Of a stretch of DNA of 64,000 bases, positions 11,846 to 22,329 are shown in pieces. The position numbers and the translations under genes are program-made. A model generated the notes under the pieces. It did no database searches and was not told where the DNA came from. It saw only the letters and a program-made list of their open reading frames with translations. Within the stretch, counting starts at the first letter, position 1. Each line of letters starts with the position of its first letter. Source of the DNA: Rattus norvegicus (lineage: Eukaryota > Chordata > Mammalia > Rodentia > Muridae); the NCBI RefSeq assembly GCF_036323735.1, contig NC_086024.1, positions 134,035,053 through 134,099,052 on the forward strand, written 5' to 3'.

Positions 11846-11965
11846 TCCTTGGTAGCCAGGCAGTGGTGGTGCCTACCTTTAACTCCAGAATTCAAGAGGC
11901 ACAGGAGCAGGCAGACCTCTGAGTTCAAGGCTAGCTTGACCTACAGAACTACAGAGCCAGCTCAA
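11846..11965 (+). mobile_element. B1-like SINE, sense
   Basis: Shows ccaggcagtggtggtgcc, tttaactccag, gagttcaaggctagcttga and ctacagaactacagagcc, which follow the B1 order with several changes. Confidence 0.8.
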
Positions 11966-12107
11966 GAGGTAGCCTTTTCCCACAAGACGAGTCGAATCAG
12001 CCTTTGTGTGCCTACACACGTGTTTTTAAAACAGAGAACCCCTTCGGTGGCATTCCCATTTAAGGGTCTCTCCTGTAAAAGGAACCTATACTTTTACAAA
12101 GACCTCA

Positions 12108-12310
12108 GATAGCCAAAGCAATCTGGAGCAAAACCAAAAAACCCTGGAAAAATTAGCATTCCATATTTTGAGATAAACTATAGAGCAATAGTAATAAAAA
12201 CAGTCTCATAGTGCTACCAAAACAGACTTGTAGACCCGTGCAACAAAACAGAAGTCCCAAACTTGAATACACAGAACCACAGCCATAGCAGGCAAAAATG
12301 CGTATTTGAT
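12108..12310 (+). pseudogene. L1 ORF2 fragment (C-terminal half), sense
   Basis: Contains agccaaagcaatctggagca, gagcaatagtaataaaaaca and gtgcaacaaaacagaagtcc, matching the ORF2 stretch that encodes the motifs seen at 24294-24450. Diverged and only about 200 bp. Confidence 0.75.
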
Positions 12311-12394
12311 AGTGTTTTCCACGTTGTGCTGGTTTTTTTTTTTTTTTTTTAGCACTGAAAGGTTATGGAGTATGTGAGGTAGGGTCAGAATCAT

Positions 12395-12588
12395 TTAAAG
12401 GAGGTCCTGAAAGACTCAGTTTCACTGAGTGAAACTGTGAAGGTGAAGTATACGCTGCAATAAGGCTTCAAGAAGTTAGAGGTACCAAAACCATGGGATG
12501 TCTACCAAGGGAAGCTTCAGACACAAAGTGTAGGTGGCCCAAGGGAAGCTATGTGTGTTAGAGGGCATGTGAGCTTTCTCCCTCTCTG

Positions 12589-12619
<31 letters not shown>

Positions 12620-12719
12620 GTGTGTCTCCCTCTGTCTCTCTGTCTCTGTCTCTCCCTGCCTCTCTCTGTCTCTGTCTCTCTCTGTCTCACTGTCTCTGTC
12701 TCTGTCTTTCTCTCTCTCT

Positions 12720-12759
<40 letters not shown>

Positions 12760-13080
12760 GTGCACGCGCCCCATCATGAGCCCCAGATCCCTGTGTCAGA
12801 TATGGAACCAGAGAAATTGGTATTTGTCCTGCTGTTTCAATCCTGTTTTCTTGCTGTGTACCTATTTATCACCATTGAAATGGAAATGTTTACTCTGAGC
12901 CATTGTATATAAGTATGTAATTTTTTAAAAAAATTAGGTTGTAACAGTTAATAGTTTTGCTTGAGTTCCAGAAAAATACTTTAGACTTTTGAACAGTATG
13001 GGGATGCCTGTAAAAGATCTCAGGGACACTTCATTTTTCCATTATGAGATAGGCATGAGCCTTTAGGAGGCAGATGTAGA
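12395..13080 (+). mobile_element. MaLR internal fragment
   Basis: The part at 12395-12545 aligns by eye with 8340-8470 of the first MaLR interior (gtgaaactgtgaaggtgaag, gttagaggtaccaaaaccat). It is split by a CT/GT-rich microsatellite and continues to an LTR at about 13085. No coding frame. Confidence 0.55.
12577..12757 (+). repeat. (CTGT/TCTC)n and (GT)n compound microsatellite
   Basis: Irregular TCTG/TCTC units over about 140 bp, followed by about 18 GT units and a short gcgtgcacgcgc stretch. Confidence 0.95.
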
Positions 13081-13084
13081 ATGT

Positions 13085-13374
13085 CGTATTTTAAATGTGA
13101 GCTGTTCCCAGAAGCTCATATATTTGAACACTTGGTCCTCAGGTGGGTTGTGATTGAAATGAAGCCTTGCTGAAAGACATGATAGGCTTTGAGGTTTATC
13201 TTCCTGACACTTGCTCTCTTTCCTGTGTGCAACATAATATGACTCTTGGCCACTACGTCTTCCCCACCACGATGGACTGTATCCCTTTAACTGTAAACCA
13301 TAAAATCACTTCCCCTAGGTGGCTTCTTGTCAGGTATCTGATCATTACAATGGGGAAAGTAAATAATACATGAT
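13085..13374 (+). mobile_element. MaLR LTR (MT/ORR1E-like), 3' LTR
   Basis: Starts near gtgagctgttcccagaagct and carries tgaacacttggtcctcaggt, cccaccacgatggactgtat and ccctttaactgtaaacca, ending near ggggaaagtaaataatacat. This is the order of old MT-type LTRs. It follows a MaLR interior, so it is probably the 3' LTR of a 5'-incomplete element. Confidence 0.65.
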
Positions 13375-13429
13375 CTGATGAGATCAGGAGGTTTAAAAAA
13401 TTTGCTCAAGTTTGCTTATGGCATAAGAT

Positions 13430-14890
13430 CTGATCTATTTTTGAAAAGTTTGTATGGGCTGCTGGCAAGGTTGTGAATTCCTCATCTGTCTGATTGACTA
13501 TTCTGTTGGTTCTATAGATATCTGTTAAATTCATTTAGTTGATGACACAGTTTAACCCTAAAGTTTCTTAGTTGATGCTCATCTGGTCTGGGTGATCTAT
13601 TTATTAATAAGAGTATTGAAGACACTTGATATCGCTGCATCTTGATGTGTCTTTCCCTTTATGTCTCAGTGTTTCTTTTATTAAATAGAATGGGCCAATA
13701 TTTGCTCCACATACAGACTTAGAATTCTTATATCCTTTTCAGATTGTTTCTTCTACTGATAGGAAGTAACCTTTAAAACCCTCTTTTGCTTAAATCGGCT
13801 TGAAATAGCTACACCTACTTGTTTTTGGATTCCATTTGCTTGTAATTTCATTTTCCACCCTACACTTTGAGTCTTTCTGTGTCTTCACCAGCGAGGTGAG
13901 TTTCTTGCAGACAGCAAAGAGTTGGATGTTGTATGTCCCCGCCCCTCATTATGAATTGTTTAATTGGAGAGTTAAGACTCCTTACATTTAGAGTTATTGA
14001 AAGTTGTATATTAATACCTCGTTATTCACATTAGAGATTTGTTGACTGACTCAACTAATGCTTGTTCCTGACATAATTCTCAATTTTTAAAAATTAATTC
14101 TTTTCTAATTTTTATTCTTTCCTGAGCTCTTGCAATAAAGGATGTCTTTTGTCCCATTCTGTATATAATATTCTCTTTTTTTTTTTTTTTGGTTCTTTTT
14201 TCGGAGCTGGGGACCGAACCCAGGGCCGTGCGCTTCCTAGGTAAGCGCTCTACCACTGAGCTAAATCCCCAGCCCCTAATATTCTCTTGAAATATATTCT
14301 GCAATGCTGGTTTAACAGCTAAAAGCTTCTTTAGTTTACATTTACATGTAGTTACATTTATGGAAAAAAGTCTTTCTTCTTCCATTAATTTTAAAGGATA
14401 GCTGCCAGATATAGTAATCTTGGTTGGAAGAAATTTTGTTTTCCTGCATTGAAATACATTAGTCCATGCTATCCTAGCCTTTAGCACTTGTGTCAAGAGG
14501 GCTGGTCTTATTCTAGTAGGTTTGGCTTTGTGAATAACAACACTCATTTCTTGAAGATTCCAGTGTTCTTTTGTAGTTCTTACTCTTTGCACACAATATT
14601 ATGCAGAAAAGTTATTTTCTGGTTATGCCTCCTGTACTTTGATATCCATTTTATGTTTGTTCTTTTTTCCTTTATTGCATTCTGAATGAAATAATTCCTA
14701 TCAACATTGTCTTTCATTTCCAGGATCCTTTCTTCTACCTAGTCTAGCCTGTTAGTGATATTTCCCACTGAATTTTTATTTGGTTTATCAAGCATTTTAT
14801 TTCCAAAACTTGAATTTATGTTTTAGAATCTCTATTTATTGACTTTCTCACCCAACTCTTGAAGTAACACACACCATCTCTTTATCTGAA
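13430..14890 (-). pseudogene. Ancient L1 (ORF2 5' part and upstream), antisense
   Basis: Antisense landmarks of the endonuclease region (gttgatgctcatctggtctg, caccagcgaggtgagtttct, aatagctacacctacttg) run to about 14090, followed by ORF1-side sequence typical of old L1M/HAL1-like copies (tctgcaatgctggtttaac, ttgtgtcaagagggctggtc). Reading frames are destroyed. An ID element sits inside at 14178-14276. The age estimate rests on divergence seen by eye. Confidence 0.65.
14178..14276 (-). mobile_element. ID SINE, antisense, with 12-bp TSD
   Basis: Poly(T), then cggagctggggaccgaaccc, gcgcttcctaggtaagcgct and ctgagctaaatccccagccc: the full ID consensus in antisense. It is flanked by the perfect direct repeat TAATATTCTCTT at 14166-14177 and 14277-14288. 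Inserted into the old L1. The tRNA-like A and B boxes are recognisable. Confidence 0.98.
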
Positions 14891-14934
14891 TGTTCTTTTA
14901 GATCACCAGTCATTTTCAAAAGCAGACTATTGGG

Positions 14935-15050
14935 CAGTTGTGGTGGTTCATCCCTGTCATCCCTGTACCTATGAGGCAGAGCCAGGAAGATCAAGAGTTC
15001 AAGGCCAGCCTGGATTCCATTGTGAAACATGGTATAAAAATGAAGGAAAA
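14935..15050 (+). mobile_element. B1/B4-like SINE, sense
   Basis: Contains gggcagttgtggtggttcat, atgaggcagagccaggaaga and gagttcaaggccagcctgga, then an A-rich tail. Diverged B1-related element; B4 or an early B1 is possible. Confidence 0.7.
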
Positions 15051-15187
15051 CAAATGAACAAATATAAAAATAAATAACTCCTCAGACCAGACTTTTGAAT
15101 TCTTTGGCATCTCAATCATTTCCCAACCTTTGGGGTTTCAGTAGTAGGGTCTACTACTAAAGTTTTAAAAGCATAGTATCTGCTTGC

Positions 15188-15525
15188 TTTTTCCCTCTCC
15201 TTCCTTCCTTCCTTCCTCCCTTCCTTTCTTTCTTTCTTCCCTCCTTTCTCTTCCTACCTTCCTTGATTTCTTTCTTTCTTCCTTCCTTTCTTTCCTTCTT
15301 TCTTTTTTTCCTCCTTTCTCTTCCTTCCTTGCTTTGCTTTCTTTCCTTCTTTCTTTTTTTCTCCTTTCTCTTCCTTCCTTGCTTTCCTTCCTTCCTTTCT
15401 TTCTTTCTTTCCTTCTCTTCTTCTTCTTCTTTCTTCTTCTTCTTCTTCTTCTTCTTCTTCTTCTTCTTCTTCTTCTTCTTCTTCTTCTTCTTTTCTTCTT
15501 CTTTTCTTCTTCCTCCTCTCCCCCC

Positions 15526-15573
<48 letters not shown>
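15188..15573 (+). repeat. Pyrimidine tract: (TTCC/TTTC)n, (TTC)n, (TC)n
   Basis: A 385-bp pyrimidine block in three phases: mixed CTTC/CTTT/TCCC units to about 15420, TTC units to about 15510, and TC units to 15573. The Lys/Glu/Arg and Phe/Leu/Ser frames of 120-140 codons here are translations of this tract. Confidence 0.96.
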
Positions 15574-15576
<3 letters not shown>

Positions 15577-15587
15577 TCTTTCTCTCA

Positions 15588-15775
15588 CTCAATGTAGGGA
15601 TGGAATTCAGTGTCTTGTGCATTTAAGCAAGTGCTATGAAGCTGAGATACTCCCTTAACTCTTGACATTTTGAGAAAAGGGATTTCTGTGTAGCACAGAT
15701 GTCCTTAAACTCATGGTAGCCTCCCTTCCTTATATGGAGCACTGTGGTCACAAGTATGTGCTACCAAGCCAGAGA
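15588..15775 (-). mobile_element. B4-type SINE (ID-like plus B1-like), antisense
   Basis: An ID-like part (tggaattcagtgtcttgtgc, agcaagtgctatgaagctga) is followed by a B1-like part (gatttctgtgtagcacagat, cttaaactcatggtagcctc). The fusion order is that of B4/RSINE. Diverged. Confidence 0.6.
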
Positions 15776-16142
15776 TTTTCTTGTGTTTTTCTACTGCACA
15801 TCTGTTGAGCTGAATACCTCGCCTGCCTTTACACGAGGGTATTCTTAGTGAGCAGCGACCTCTTGAGGCCTCAATCCCCATTGCCACACAGAGAGGAACA
15901 AAACACCACAGCAACACTGAGAAAATAAACTAGGTTCAGAGATCCAGAAAAAGTGAACTGAAGACAACCGCCTGAAATCACAGAAGTGGGCAGAAATTAA
16001 AAAAAAATGATTTAAGGATGAATAAAAGCTAATTTGGTTATTTGAAAAGGAATAAAATAAATGAGTAATGGGGAAAAAGAAAAGAAAGAAACAAAGAAAA
16101 AGAAAAGATTAAAAAATAAGTAAAAGAGAAAAAAATCAAAGC
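15776..16142. other. A-rich unassigned sequence
   Basis: AAAG/AAAT-rich toward 16070-16140. It may include a scrap of old L1 ORF2, but not confidently. Confidence 0.3.
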
Positions 16143-16240
16143 AAGAGATGCTGGGGTTCCAACCCAGTAGTAGAACGGTACTTAAGCATCCATAGGGCAA
16201 AGTCCTAGGCTTAGATCTGAATTTAAAAAATTAAAAATAA
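16143..16240 (+). mobile_element. Diverged ID/tRNA-like SINE, sense
   Basis: The pattern gatgctggggttccaaccca, gtagtagaacggtacttaag and gggcaaagtcctaggcttag resembles an old ID/B4 left part, followed by an A-rich tail. Weak. Confidence 0.35.
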
Positions 16241-17160
16241 ATAAGTAAATAGATGAATAATTTGGTAATTACTAGAAATAATAGTAGAAAAAAACAAAAA
16301 ACAAGAGCAAGAAAGAAAAGAGATGGAGACTTGTGTAAGCTTCACTTCTGGTCATCTAACACTGGAATGTGCAAGAGGGAACAGAGAATCAGCCCAGCTG
16401 CCATTGATTGCAGCTTCTCTCTGTTCCCATCATGCCTGTGGGTGGGCTGTGTGCAGGATGAAGTCCAGTCAACTGTATGCTGTCAATGAACATTGGGACT
16501 GCATTCGCTTTAGACTCATCTCTTCTTTCAACAGAGGCAGTCAGGCTCTCGCTCACTCAAGAGAGAAGTCCGGTCTGTGCACCCAGGGGTGGCTAACATT
16601 GGAGCTGGCGTGCCCCCTTTGGGTCAGAAGATGGGGGAAGCAAGAAGAGCTTCTGCATTGCAGAGTAGACCTGAGGAAACCAGGAGACCTACCTGCCAAT
16701 CTTTAAGTAGATTCAGGCTCTGTCAAGCAATGAACCACTCAGAGGGAGGGAGGAGGCTGTGAAAAGTGGAGATTTGTTGGACTTGGGATAGCTACAGCAA
16801 CAGCAAGGAGGCAAGCCACCTGCCCTTCACTCATTGCTCTCAGTCTTCACCGTAGCATACAGGTACTAGCTCATCACCACAGTGGGCGAGGCTACTAACC
16901 ACCATGTCCTCCACAGCCAGTCCCTCTGTGCTTAAATTTCTCAGTGGGCCCACTCCTAATCCCCCCTCCCTCTACAACTGCTGCCACCAGGCTCTGTGAC
17001 AGGGTCTCTCAAGGCTCCCTAACTTGTGGGGTTTTTTTTCCTCTTGCTTGGGGAACAACTCAGGCTCAAAGGATAGGCCCTTTCTCAAGATGGCACCTGG
17101 TGACATCTCTCTGAGATATGTGGCTGGGACTGTGGGTCAGTTGTCATCAAGGAGGCCTGC
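16241..17160. other. No recognised gene
   Basis: Mostly unassigned. A 127-codon plus-strand frame (16323-16706) has no recognised domain and no splice or promoter context. A short T-run lies at about 17033-17040. Confidence 0.35.
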
Positions 17161-17164
17161 CTGG

Positions 17165-17462
17165 TCCAAGATGACCTTGTGGTTGCAGCTTTGGGAAGGC
17201 TGTGTAAGCTTCAGGAGGTGGGGCCATACTGGAGGAAGCATGTCTCTAGAGGTGGTCTTTGAGTTTTTATAACCTGGCTCCAGTTTCTGTTTTCCATTTC
17301 TTGGGTTTGGAAACGGTTTCTTCTGGCTCCTGCTGCCATGATGGCAGGACTTCCCTGCCACTGTGATCTCTAACCCTCCAGAAACTGTAAACTCGAAACA
17401 AAAGTTTCCTTTCTTAAGCTGCCTCTCTTTTGTCAGAGCAACATAAAGGGAACAAACATGCC
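17165..17462 (+). mobile_element. Old MaLR LTR (MT-like)
   Basis: Carries gcagctttgggaaggctgtg, caggaggtggggccatactg, ctgctgccatgatggcagga, ccctccagaaactgtaaact, aaaagtttcctttcttaagct and gtcagagcaacataaaggga. This is the MaLR LTR order with high divergence. Confidence 0.6.
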
Positions 17463-17845
17463 CTCCCTTCTCCCTGGGAGAAGCTATGCTTGAAATGGTT
17501 TCTCCCCCCAGGACACTTTGCTGCTTCTCCATTTAAATGAAAGCAGTCAACCCTTACTTTATTATGGATGCTCCTTGTGTCTTTGCCTCCATGAATATTG
17601 TCTTTTCTCAGTTGGCCTGACTTTCCTCATTCTTGGAGTCATACACAGGAAACTCCGATTAAGCCGAATCCTTTGGGGATGCTGGATGTGAACCCCTAAG
17701 TGAAAGAGACCATGTTCTGCTAAAGGTGAAGGATGTGACTGGGAAGGAGATCAAGACTCAGAGATGACAACAACACACAAGGGTCCTAGACCACCAGCAA
17801 GTCACAGGGGTCCCAGGCCACAGGAGTTAGGATGATTTCTGCTTG
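17463..17845. other. No recognised feature
   Basis: Unassigned sequence of about 380 bp. Confidence 0.35.
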
Positions 17846-18202
17846 CCACCACTGTGAGAAGGACCATGACGAAAAACAATCCTGAGAAAGGAAGGGTTAG
17901 TTTGGCTTACACATTTCATCACGGTCCATTGAGGAAAGGTCAGGCAGAATCCATGCAGGAACTCGGGTGGCCTCCTGTTGATCCTTGTGGTTTGTTTAGC
18001 TTGCTTTCTCCTACAGTTCAGTACCATCCACTCAGTAGGTTCCACCTACAGTGGGCTGGGCCCTCCCATGTCAGTCATTAATCAAGAAAATATCTGAACA
18101 GACCTGTCCACAAGTCAATTTTTTTTTATAGGCAATCAGTTGTGATTCCCTCTTCCCAATATCTTTAGCTTGTGTCATGTTGACAGAAACAGACAAGCAC
18201 AG
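17846..18202 (-). mobile_element. Rodent LTR-type repeat, antisense (unnamed)
   Basis: Shares its layout with 31062-31412 and 52915-53317: an antisense start with gaccatgac, a middle with cacctacagtgggctgggcc, and an end with cttgtgtcatgttgacagaaa. The better copy at 52915 has TGT-type ends and an antisense AATAAA-like segment, so an LTR is likely, but I do not recall the subfamily. Confidence 0.5.
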
Positions 18203-19380
18203 AAGGCATTAGCAAGACACAGAACAACTAAGCTGCTCACACACGGGAGATGTCAACACGGCAGAAGTCCTGAGCCATGCTAATGAGGGGACACATGAGT
18301 AGGACACAAGGGAGATGTCAGGCACCTGTGTTTGAAGCTTCTCTGAAGTGGAAACGTAAGGGTTCTTTGGAAAATCAGTTGTGTTGGATGGTGTTTTGCT
18401 GGGGCAAACATGTGAGGGAGTGTTTTTCTGAAGTGGACACAGGTGAAAGGCTAAGGCAGACTCATGAAGCAGACACAGGAGAGGGGATGTTCTGTTAACA
18501 CAAGCATGTGAAAGGACACGTGATGAAGGATTCTTTGCTAACGACACACATGCACTGGTCCATCTTACTTCGTGTAGTTGAGCTGCATTTGTCAGGGCTC
18601 CATAGAGAGAAATGCACCAAAAAGACTACTGCGGTTTCTTGCCTCTTCTAAGAATTTCTGCTGATTGGTAGTGATGTCAGCTGAGGTAAGACATGTGCTG
18701 AGGGAAGGCCCATGGAGGACATGTGATGTTTGGAGGGTATAAGCAGGACTTGACAGCCGGTGACAAGGCTGAGCTAGGTTTGCTTATAGAGCTGGCAGTG
18801 CCATGCTTGTGGGTCCCACATGCATTTTTGCTGATCTTTGCTTCCCTGAGAGAGGCACAGCTGAGAACTTCTCCTGGCACTTCTAGACCATCCTGTTGAC
18901 TGGAGCCAAGGCTGAGGCCTGACTGTCTCTGCTGGGCAGTGCCACTGCAGCTGATTCCTGTTTGCTATCCTGACTCTGCTGAATAGAACTGCTGGTGTAT
19001 CCGTGAAGTGTTTGCCAAGTGGCTCAAGCTGCCACTGCTGACCTGTGAACTGAACTGCTGATTTCCAGAAAAAACAGATGGGAGTTGCTCTAAAGAACCT
19101 TTCTAAACAGGTCCACTTCTCCTGCATCTTTTCTTTTCTACTACCTATGTTGGGTGATGGGGCTAACAGGAAAGGTAAGCATTTAAGAACCATCATTAAA
19201 AGCAAGGTTTGAAAAAAATTACAGTTACACTTCTCAGGTGAGATCGTAGGCTGTGGATGTGAGGAACAGTGCCAGAAACACAAGGAGATCATAGCCGGGC
19301 TTTGACAGGAAGTTTCTCTAGTGGCCTGAAGCCTCTTACCATAGGGAACTCTGAGGTACACTGCAGAACATGAGACAGAG
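18203..19380. mobile_element. Possible ERV/LTR-derived repeat, unassigned
   Basis: A long stretch whose wording (gtcagggctccatagagaga; cctggcacttctagaccatc; tgctgggcagtgccactgca) I associate with middle-repetitive rodent LTR-like sequence, possibly the BglII/RMER type. No ends, TSD or coding domain can be shown. The 195-codon minus-strand frame (18774-19361) has no recognised motif. Confidence 0.3.
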
Positions 19381-19569
19381 CTGCATGTGTAAAGGAGGAG
19401 AGAGAAGGGGTTCTTATTCTATGGTACTAATCAGTCCTTCTCTGAGGGATGCTCCAGCAGGGTGACCATCCTCTTCCCAGTCTGCCATTCTCACACTACA
19501 GGTAAACAGGTTCTGATGGCCAGTCAACTACAGGCAAGGACTTCCAAGTGTGTTCAGTAGACAAAGAAA

Positions 19570-19920
19570 GTTATCCCATGTTCATGGATGGGAGAATATT
19601 TTCTAAATGTTTGTACTACCCAGATTCAATGCAATCTCTATCAAAATACCAATGATGATTATTGTCTTTACAGAAAAAGACAAGTTCCTAAGTTTGTGTG
19701 GAAACACATGCACACACACACACACACACACACACGCATGCACATACACATGGGTGCAGGCATGCACAGGCACATGTACACATGTGCCAAAGCAGCTCCA
19801 AAGGTGGGGAACAAAACTGCATGTATCACAATATTTGATTTAAAAACATGATTCCAGGTTGCAGGAACCAAGACAACCATGCCATTGAAATAAAAACAGA
19901 CACATAGTTGGGACAGCATG
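19570..19920 (+). pseudogene. L1 ORF2 fragment carrying a CA-rich insertion
   Basis: The frame reads ORF2 words: a segment encoding FNAIsIKIP at about 19625-19650, then KFVWKH just before a CA-rich run (19706-19760), then the ORF2 continuation to about 19920 (gaaataaaaacagacacata). The (CA)n sits exactly after the FVWKH codons, where ORF2 would normally encode a basic KKPRIAK-like stretch. Diverged, non-functional. Confidence 0.75.
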
Positions 19921-20449
19921 CTTAGAAATGAGAAGGGCCAGAGGAATTTAAGAGGGACATCAAATACATTGTTCATACCCCATTTGAGGTCTGAGGTCCT
20001 CTGCCCACTGATGTTGCCTGCAAAGCCAATGAGATTATGCTTCCTCTGGTCAAGGGAAATGAGAAGAATAAACCTTAAAAACAGGAGAAGACGGTCCAAG
20101 GGGCTGTGGACAAACAGCACCCGTGAGCTTTCCATAAGCCCAGGGGCTGCTGGGAACAGTGACCCTTATGATGCTGTGAGATGCCCGGGGAAACCCTGGA
20201 GTCAGAACATATGTCTAACGTGAGGTGGTCAAAATGATAGAAATCCTAAAAACCTGAGAGCCCCTTTTGGGTACTGTTTTGGGTTTGGTGGAATGTATCC
20301 CAGATTTATGTCCATTTGGGACTTGAGACTGTGCTCTCCTTTGTGGACAGGATTGATGCAGTATATGTAAGTTGAGATCAGTCATATTGGTATGGGGTGG
20401 CCTATTTAGATGGGGTGAGGAAGTGATGTTAGCAGGTGGTTCACAACGT

Positions 20450-20452
<3 letters not shown>
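19921..20452. other. No recognised feature
   Basis: Unassigned sequence before a compound microsatellite. Confidence 0.35.

Positions 20453-20534
<82 letters not shown>
20453..20534 (+). repeat. (CT)n(CA)n compound microsatellite
   Basis: About 15 CT units followed by about 25 CA units with one CATA interruption. Confidence 0.97.
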
Positions 20535-20535
<1 letters not shown>

Positions 20536-20584
20536 TGCACACAAAGGCCAACACAAATAACATCAGCTAGGCCATTGGAACATT

Positions 20585-20768
20585 GGGGGTGAGCCCCTGG
20601 GGAGCGAGTACCTTGGGGGCAAGCACTGGGGGGTGAACACTTTGGAGACAAGCACCTGGAGGGGTGAGCACCTGGAGGGGTGAGCACCTGGAGAGGCAAG
20701 CATCTGGTGAGGGAGCACCTGAGGATGAGTACCTGAGGGTGAGCGTCTGGGAGCAAGCACCAGGGTGT
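20585..20768 (+). repeat. Diverged minisatellite, about 16-18-bp unit
   Basis: About ten units on the theme ggtgagcacctggagg, from 20585 to the caagcaccaggg near 20766. Two adjacent units at 20658-20694 are nearly identical, while outer ones carry substitutions. G-rich on the plus strand. Confidence 0.85.
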
Positions 20769-21047
20769 GTTAGGGATCTGACAATGCTACAGCATACAAC
20801 TTGGTGGAGTTGTGAAGAGACAAATCAAGCATACTGCTTCCCTCACTCCACTTCTTGCAAGGACCTTGATCCAAGAGAGACTTGTGTGGTGAAGAAGAGT
20901 GACAATTACCATAACGAAAAGAAATAGTAGTGCTGAGCTCACTTAGAGAGCAGAGGCATAGAAGAGAAACCCGCTTGTCAATGCGGAAACTCTCCAAATT
21001 ATGAGGAAGAACAATAGAGGAGAATACAAGAGTATACAGGACAGCCA

Positions 21048-21192
21048 GGGGGAGGGAGGGAGGGAGGGAGGGAGACAGAGAGACAGAGAGACAGAGAGAC
21101 AGAGAGATGGAGAGACAGAGAAACAGAGAGAGAGAAACAGAGAAAAAGAGATACAGAGAGAGAGACAGTGAAAGACAGACAGAGGGAGAAAA

Positions 21193-21243
<51 letters not shown>
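21048..21243 (+). repeat. (GGGA)n(GACAGA)n(GA)n purine tract
   Basis: GGGA units, then GACAGAGA units, then a pure GA run of about 20 units. Serine/leucine-rich minus-strand frames are translations of it. Confidence 0.96.
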
Positions 21244-21245
<2 letters not shown>

Positions 21246-21246
<1 letters not shown>

Positions 21247-21330
21247 GTTGTAAAGATAGCTCACTGGTCAAACACTTGTCTGTCATGTTTGAAGCCATTG
21301 GTTTGACCACCAGAACTGCAGTATAATAAA
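21246..21330 (+). mobile_element. tRNA-derived SINE fragment (B2/B3-like)
   Basis: Shows gttgtaaagatagctcactg, ttgaagccattggtttgacc and caccagaactgcagt, similar to the tRNA-like head of B2/B3. Diverged. Confidence 0.5.
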
Positions 21331-21428
21331 CAGGAAAAATTAATAGAACGACAGGAGTGTGTCTTTATTTGAAGATAATAACCTTGACTGGAACGGATTA
21401 AGTTCATCAGTCAAATGTTAGAAACCGT

Positions 21429-21722
21429 GACTGGGGAGTTGGCTCAGTGGAGTCAACTCAGTGAGTAAGAGAACCTGCTTTGTGTACACGAGGACCTCAG
21501 TTCAAATCTTTTGTACCCATGTGAAAAGCTTGATGTAGATACAAACACTTGTATCCATCTCAGCAGCTTCTGAGAGGGACTGGGATAGGAGGATCCTGGG
21601 GGCTTGCTATATACCAGCCTTTATCCAGGCTCAGTGAGAAACCTGTCTTAAGTGTCTTAGCAAGTGATAGAGCAGGACACTCAGTGTACACCTCTGCCTT
21701 CTGTATGCATGCATGGGTATAT
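21429..21722 (+). mobile_element. tRNA-derived composite SINE (B3/B4-like)
   Basis: The head ggggagttggctcagtgga and gaggacctcagttcaaatct is tRNA-like. The body contains gataggaggatcctgggggc and ccaggctcagtgagaaacct. It ends in CA-rich sequence, which it probably seeded. Confidence 0.65.
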
Positions 21723-21977
21723 TACACACACACACACACACAAACATACGCACGTGTGCATGCGCGCAAGCACTACACCACCACCACACCACACACACAT
21801 ACCACACATACACACTTACACAGCACACCATACCAAACATATACATGTACACACACTATATCATACCACACATCATACACATACCACACACACACCACAC
21901 ATACCACACATGCATAGCACACCATACCAAACATATACATGTACACACACTATATCATACCACACACCATACTCATA

Positions 21978-22011
<34 letters not shown>

Positions 22012-22030
22012 ACACACACACACACACACA
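21723..22030 (+). repeat. AC-rich satellite with a 94-bp internal duplication
   Basis: CA runs alternate with ATAC/CCAC units. A 51-bp segment beginning agcacaccataccaaa occurs identically at 21822-21872 and 21916-21966 (offset 94 bp), which shows a recent tandem duplication. It ends with a purer CA run at 21979-22030. Confidence 0.93.
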
Positions 22031-22329
22031 GAATCTTTGAGAAGATGTAAACTGGATGAATAGACATAAATATCCACTCTGCTCAATGATATGATGTGCA
22101 CAAGCAACTTACCTCACCAATAAGGTAGCTGAAGGTGCAGGGTGGAAAGGAGGTCCTGTGCACACAAGAAGCATGCACACGGAAGAGTAGATCAGACAGA
22201 ATGAACCTTTAATCATAAACCATGAAAAGAGGACGTCTGGGTGCTTTGGCTTGGGTGTGAACTGTGTTCTCAAAAAGCTTGTGTGTTGTGTGGTGCTCAG
22301 TTCCCACTGTAGCACTGTTCAGAGCTGAG
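22031..22329. other. No recognised feature
   Basis: About 300 bp unassigned. Confidence 0.35.

Noticed and set aside
15157..15658. Lys/Glu/Arg-rich and Phe/Leu-rich frames of 122-143 codons
   Set aside because: They are simple-sequence translations of the pyrimidine tract at 15188-15573.
18774..19361. 195-codon minus-strand frame
   Set aside because: It has no motif, lies in probable LTR-derived sequence, and the composition gives no coding signal.
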